Shown here piece after piece: positions 60,135 to 64,000 of a stretch of DNA of 64,000 bases (position 1 is its first letter; every line of letters starts with the position of its first letter). The translations under genes and the position numbers were made by a program. Source of the DNA: Chelativorans xinjiangensis (GTDB lineage Bacteria; Pseudomonadota; Alphaproteobacteria; Rhizobiales; Rhizobiaceae); contig NZ_WQNH01000006.1 of assembly GCF_009812055.1 (NCBI RefSeq), positions 62,001-126,000 on the forward strand, written 5' to 3'. The notes under the pieces are model-generated. The model had not been told where the DNA came from. It did not search any database and saw only the letters and a program-made list of their open reading frames with translations.

Positions 60135-62481
60135 GGCTGCCGCCGTAAAGCTGTGGAGCGGGAAGCTGGCCGGCAGGCCGCCGGCGGCGCGTGCTCCGAT
60201 TGAAGATCACGCCGAGAATGCTCACACGCGACTTGCCGAAGGTCGCCAGCGCCTCCGCCAGCCGCTCGACCGTCATCTTCCGATGATTGCCCATGACAAG
60301 CAGGATGCCGTCGAGATAGGAACTGGCGACACGGGCATCGACCGAGCTCTCGAACGCCGACAGGTCAACGATGACGACGGTGTAGCGGCCGCGAAGCATG
60401 TCGACCTGCGCCTTCAGAGCCGGCAGGTGGCCATAGCGATGGGAGGGATGCGCCGAACGCTTGATCTGATCGACCGTCAGCACCGGCACCGCCGCCAGAT
60501 CGTCGGGATTCTCCGGCAGCAAGGGCTGGTCGCCCTCCTTCTCCTTCAGCTCCGTTTCTGCGAAGCGTGACTTGGTCTTGCGCTCGCTGTAGCGCGGAAG
60601 GGGCCGCTCGGCCTTGTCGGGCTCGACAGATGGTGCGGTAAGCCGCGCCATGGTGAGACCCAGGTCCTCGCCCTGCCCTGCCGCCAGATGGCTGATATGC
60701 GGGTGAGGGAAATTGGCGTCGACGAGGATGACGGACACGCCTTCGTTCAGGTAAAGCTGCGCCAGATTGGTGGCGATGGTCGTCTTGCCCTCGCCGGCAT
60801 CCACCGAGGTGATACCCAGCATGATCGACCCGTTCGCCGGAAAGGTCGCGTCGATGGAGTTCTTGACGCTGCGCAACGCTTCCGAAAAGCTCGAATAAGG
60901 CGCGTCCAGCACATAGCGCAGGCTGCCGGTCTCGCTGCCCGACGACAGATCCCAGGTCGGGCGGAAGCGTGCCGCCGGCACGTGCCCGAGCATGGGCAGC
61001 CCCAACTCACGGCCAAGACGCTCACCCGAACCGATGCGGCGGTCGAGGATTTCGCGCGCGCCGGCAAGGCCTATGCCGGCGGCGAAACCGAGCAGCATCG
61101 AGAACGGCAGGACCAGCGTCGTCTTCGGCCACATCTTGGACAGCGGCGGTGTCGCCGCGGTGACGATGCGTGCGTCGCCTATCGGAAACGACTGCTTCTG
61201 CAGGGCGGCGAGGAGCTGCTGTAGCAGGTTTTCATACATGCGCCGGTAGGTCGCTGCCCGACTTTCCAGCTCGGCGAGCTCGACGCGGGCAAGGTTCGTG
61301 CCGGCAGTGGCTTGCTTCAGGCCGTCGAGCCGTTCGCTCAACAGCTTCTCGCGCGTGATCGCGGTCTCCAGGTTCGTCTTGTAGACACCCTGTATGCGCA
61401 CCAATTCGCGGCGGATCTCGCCTTCGAGCTGCGCAATCTCCTCTTTCGCCGCGCGCACCGGCGCACCGCCCGCTCCATAACGGCTCTGCAGCGTTTCCAG
61501 CTTGACGGTCGCCGCCTGAAGGTCCTCGCGCAGTTTGTAGATCTGCGTGTTGTTCAGCGCCTCGCCGACATAACCGTCCATGATATCGCCGGCGAGCAGG
61601 CGGTTGATGGTTGCAAGCCTGGCCGATTCCGTGGCCCTGTTGGCCTGCGCCACCAGGAGCTGCGTGCTGATTTCGGAAAGCTGCTGGTGGTCGAGCGAGG
61701 CCGCCTCGCCGACCTGTGTGATACCGTTCTTGTTGCGGTATTCCTCCACGTTGAGCGCGGCTTGGCGCGTCTGCTGGGCGACGTCTATCAGCCGATCTTC
61801 CAACCACGCCGCGCCGCGCGTCAGGGCCTCGGCCTTGGCGTTGAGGCTCGCCTGCATATAGGCCCTGGCAATGGCGTTCGCGGCCTTCGCCGCTTTCACC
61901 GGATCGGTCGAGGTGTAGCCGATCTCCAGCACGTAGGATTGCCCGACGCGGCGAACGGATACCCTGGACAGGAAGCCGGCCATGGTCCGGCGCATGGTCT
62001 CTTCTTCGTCCGGCACCCCCGCGGCATCCTCCTCACCGGCATCCGGCTCGTTCCGGAAAAGCGTGAAGAGAAAGGCGATGCCCGAGCGTATGGCCGACCT
62101 CCAGGACCGGCTCTCCAGGATTTCCGGGTCTTCAAGGAGATTGAGCTCCTTAATCACCGACCTGGCGATCGCCTCGGACTTGACGATCTCGACCTCGCTG
62201 GCGATTTCCGCCGCCTCGATGATGATTGTTCCCGTCGAGGGGTCCTGGGAGGCGATGCGCGCCTGCTCGTGATCGATCACCAGACGAGCGATGGCCGAAT
62301 AGGTCGGCTCGGTCTTGGAGACGTAGAGCCCCCCGAGCGCGATGCCGACCACGGTCATCAGGATGAGGAGCAGGATATGGCGGCGCAGGAAAGACCAGAT
62401 GTCGCGAAACGTTACGTATTCCTTGTTCGCCGCCGACACGCCGCGTTCGCCGCTGAGCTTGCGAATCTCCTGAACCACCAT
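60121..62481 (-). CDS. Wzc/ExoP-like chain-length regulator with BY-kinase-type domain
   Basis: The 786-aa inner-membrane protein has a first TM helix at about 34-54 with the Wzz domain behind it. A periplasmic coiled coil lies at about 215-435, and a second TM near 468-490 (T-L-V-L-P-F-S-M-L-L-G-F-A-A-G-I). A cytoplasmic P-loop domain carries Walker A G-E-G-K-T-T (Lys566) and Walker A' V-I-L-V-D-A-N. It controls EPS length and export with the outer-membrane protein encoded 33 bp upstream. The kinase part has an insertion of about 75 residues after Walker A', and the C-terminus (R-R-R-R-P-A-G-Q-L-P-A-P-Q-L-Y) lacks the usual Tyr cluster, so tyrosine autophosphorylation is doubtful. Confidence 0.9.
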   Translation of the reverse strand: MVVQEIRKLSGERGVSAANKEYVTFRDIWSFLRRHILLLILMTVVGIALGGLYVSKTEPTYSAIARLVIDHEQARIASQDPSTGTIIIEAAEIASEVEIVKSEAIARSVIKELNLLEDPEILESRSWRSAIRSGIAFLFTLFRNEPDAGEEDAAGVPDEEETMRRTMAGFLSRVSVRRVGQSYVLEIGYTSTDPVKAAKAANAIARAYMQASLNAKAEALTRGAAWLEDRLIDVAQQTRQAALNVEEYRNKNGITQVGEAASLDHQQLSEISTQLLVAQANRATESARLATINRLLAGDIMDGYVGEALNNTQIYKLREDLQAATVKLETLQSRYGAGGAPVRAAKEEIAQLEGEIRRELVRIQGVYKTNLETAITREKLLSERLDGLKQATAGTNLARVELAELESRAATYRRMYENLLQQLLAALQKQSFPIGDARIVTAATPPLSKMWPKTTLVLPFSMLLGFAAGIGLAGAREILDRRIGSGERLGRELGLPMLGHVPAARFRPTWDLSSGSETGSLRYVLDAPYSSFSEALRSVKNSIDATFPANGSIMLGITSVDAGEGKTTIATNLAQLYLNEGVSVILVDANFPHPHISHLAAGQGEDLGLTMARLTAPSVEPDKAERPLPRYSERKTKSRFAETELKEKEGDQPLLPENPDDLAAVPVLTVDQIKRSAHPSHRYGHLPALKAQVDMLRGRYTVVIVDLSAFESSVDARVASSYLDGILLVMGNHRKMTVERLAEALATFGKSRVSILGVIFNRSTRRRRPAGQLPAPQLYGGSHGAT

Positions 62482-62514
62482 CCCCTGTTCACCCCATGTT
62501 CGGTCGCGCCGCCC

Positions 62515-63861
62515 TTACCGGGAAAGCATTCCGCTGATCTCAGCGGCGGCCGCTGCCGGCGCTGTCTCGCCCGCTACTTCCGGCAAATCGAGACGCACCT
62601 CGAGGACGTCGCCGGGCTCCAGCACCGTGCCGGGCGAAGCCTCGAGGGCGTCGCCATTCTCCCCGCCCCGGACGATGGTGAAGCGCAGCGGATACTCCTC
62701 GATGGCCTTCTGCACGTCACGTCTCGCGATCGAGGCGCCTGTCGCCTGAAGCAGCCTTTCGTTGATCTCCCGCCGCAACTTCAGTTCCTCGATTTCCGCA
62801 ATGGCCGTCTGCAGGTCGCGGCCGATTTCGGTCTTGCGTTGCCCCTTGAGGCTCAGTGCGTCGCGGTTCGTCTCGCTCAGTTTCTGCTTGGCGCGCATGG
62901 AGGCTATGGCCAGGTCCAGCCGCCCGCTCTGCAGATCGGCAACGACGCGCTCCAGTCCGGTCTCACGCGACCGGGTGGCCGTGCCGCTGCTGACGAGCTT
63001 GGAGATGTCCTTGAGCTCGGCCTCGGCGATGCTGACCTGCCGGTCTTGCGCAACCATCTTCTCATCGAGGACCGCGATCTCCTCGCTGAACAGCGCACTC
63101 AGCTCTTCGAGGGATTCGAGCTGACGCTCGAATGCCTCGGTCCGGGCCTTGAAGATCGCTTCCTCCTCACGCAGGATCTGCGCGGTGGCGGCGGGGAGGC
63201 CGGCACCGCCGATCTCCGCCTGAAATTCGATCGCGGGCCTCCCGCTGAGTTCGGCTTCCAGCCGCGCCCGCCGCGCCATCGACCGCTGCAATTCCAGATC
63301 GATACGCCCGATTTCGCCCACGTAACGGATCTGCTCCAGCTCCGAATACCCGCCCTGCGGGTCGCTCTTCCGCGCCCGCCCGCCCGCCATGGCCAGTGCC
63401 TGCAGGACGGTGAGGCCCGGCCGGTACTCGAACTCGCCGGGCCGGTCGACGCTGCCCGTCACATAGAGCGATGGATACCGCACCACCTCGACGGTGGTGA
63501 CCGGTGGGGTGACGAGCCCCGTCTGCCGTTTCAATTCCTCGGCGATTTCGGATGCAAGGGCGCTGGCAGTCCGCCCGGCGGCGGGGATTTCGCCGACCAG
63601 CGGTATCGAGATCGAACCCGACTGCGCAACCGCGTATTCGCCATTCAAGGGGGTCCATTCCCGGTATTCGCCCAGGTTGGGCACCCATTCCACCACCGTT
63701 ACCTTGACCCGCGTGTGCGGCCGGAGCTGGAACGATTCCTCCGCCTGCGCCGGTAGCGCCGCAAGGCAGACGGCGCAGACGGTGATCGCCGTCAGCACCA
63801 TGAAAGCCAGTTGCCGCCGCAGGTCGGAAGTTTCAGCGATTTCTGTGCGGTTCTCTGCCAT
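62515..63861 (-). CDS. Outer-membrane polysaccharide export protein (OPX, ExoF-like)
   Basis: The 448-aa secreted protein has a signal peptide with core F-M-V-L-T-A-I-T-V-C-A-V-C-L-A-A-L and cleavage at A-Q-A-E-E near residue 40. It carries a poly-export (PES) domain (residues about 45-130, with I-S-I-P-L-V-G-E-I) and SLBB-like repeats (L-Y-V-T-G-S-V-D-R-P-G-E-F). A long coiled coil (about 240-380) is typical of ExoF-type proteins, and there is no lipobox. It forms the outer-membrane or periplasmic export channel with the Wzc/ExoP-like partner. AAGGGATGTC before ATG 63861 sets the start; in-frame codons upstream are unlikely to be used. It is the first gene of the operon that runs to 57934. 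Confidence 0.9.
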   Translation of the reverse strand: MAENRTEIAETSDLRRQLAFMVLTAITVCAVCLAALPAQAEESFQLRPHTRVKVTVVEWVPNLGEYREWTPLNGEYAVAQSGSISIPLVGEIPAAGRTASALASEIAEELKRQTGLVTPPVTTVEVVRYPSLYVTGSVDRPGEFEYRPGLTVLQALAMAGGRARKSDPQGGYSELEQIRYVGEIGRIDLELQRSMARRARLEAELSGRPAIEFQAEIGGAGLPAATAQILREEEAIFKARTEAFERQLESLEELSALFSEEIAVLDEKMVAQDRQVSIAEAELKDISKLVSSGTATRSRETGLERVVADLQSGRLDLAIASMRAKQKLSETNRDALSLKGQRKTEIGRDLQTAIAEIEELKLRREINERLLQATGASIARRDVQKAIEEYPLRFTIVRGGENGDALEASPGTVLEPGDVLEVRLDLPEVAGETAPAAAAAEISGMLSR

Positions 63862-64000
63862 GACATCCCTTACGGGCCGTGCGAAAGCACGCCGGTGGAA
63901 AGGACGCGCAAGGGCCCGCCCCTTCCCGCCGATCATCAATCGAATCCCGGCAAGGTAAATACCGTTGGACCTAGTCCCTTTCGGCTAGAGGCGGTTAAGC
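63862..64000. other. Upstream region of the EPS export operon, cut by the window end
   Basis: These 139 bp should hold the start of the promoter region for the OPX-ExoP-GT2-GT4 operon. I see no clear operator or gene in what is visible. Confidence 0.35.

Noticed and set aside
61312-63756. Long plus-strand open frame (814 codons) across the ExoP-like and OPX genes
   Set aside because: It runs antisense through two well-supported genes, shows no domain and is a GC-driven shadow.

Overview
The window is chromosomal-type DNA of an alphaproteobacterium, most likely a member of the Rhizobiales (Phyllobacteriaceae/Mesorhizobium-like). This rests on the high GC content, dense ATGA-coupled operons, rhizobial-style exopolysaccharide genes, a TPR/TolB-like adenylate cyclase of rhizobial type, and abundant ABC importers with GntR/LacI/LysR/LuxR/Crp regulators. 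No rRNA, tRNA, CRISPR array or intact insertion sequence was seen.

Layout. (1) 0.15-10.5 kb: a GntR-FCD regulator with a perfect palindromic operator in front of it, then a CapA-type phosphoesterase, a complete dipeptide/oligopeptide ABC importer (two ATPases, two permeases, binding protein), a D-2-hydroxyacid dehydrogenase and an MFS exporter. (2) 10.5-15.7 kb: a patchwork of housekeeping-like accessory genes (VOC protein, type II NADH dehydrogenase with two small ATGA-coupled partners, a divergent LysR/quinone-reductase pair, a glycine-zipper lipoprotein), with two gene remnants: a VOC tail and a Y-family DNA polymerase N-terminus. (3) 16.1-21.6 kb: a sugar ABC importer without its own ATPase, a sulfatase with no signal peptide, and a LacI regulator; a 20-bp perfect palindrome lies over the promoter. 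(4) 22-28.7 kb: a Crp-family regulator, a very large membrane-anchored fusion of cytochrome P450 and DyP-type peroxidase, and a class III adenylate cyclase. A CRP-like box lies directly upstream of the fusion gene, so the three genes look like one cyclic-nucleotide-controlled module. (5) 29-31.7 kb: two convergent paralogous LuxR regulators with degenerate receiver domains, and a second Crp/Fnr regulator. (6) 31.8-64 kb: a Wzx/Wzy-type exopolysaccharide cluster (pyruvyltransferase, polymerase, GH16 glucanase, flippase, undecaprenyl-phosphate sugar transferase, two glycosyltransferases, Wzc/ExoP-like chain-length regulator, outer-membrane export protein). An NRPS/PKS assembly line sits in its middle (A-PCP; KS-AT-ACP-aminotransferase-C-A-PCP; C-(A remnant)-PCP-TE) with its phosphopantetheinyl transferase, a DegT aminotransferase, a GMC oxidoreductase, a TIGR04325-type methyltransferase and an unusual glycosyltransferase-like protein.

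The two items most likely to be new biology are the P450-DyP fusion with its cAMP/Crp wiring, and the NRPS/PKS line embedded in the polysaccharide locus. The latter should make an aminoacyl-(beta-amino acid)-glycine unit and ends in a degenerate module with a cysteine thioesterase. All functional statements are from reading sequence motifs; no database search was possible.
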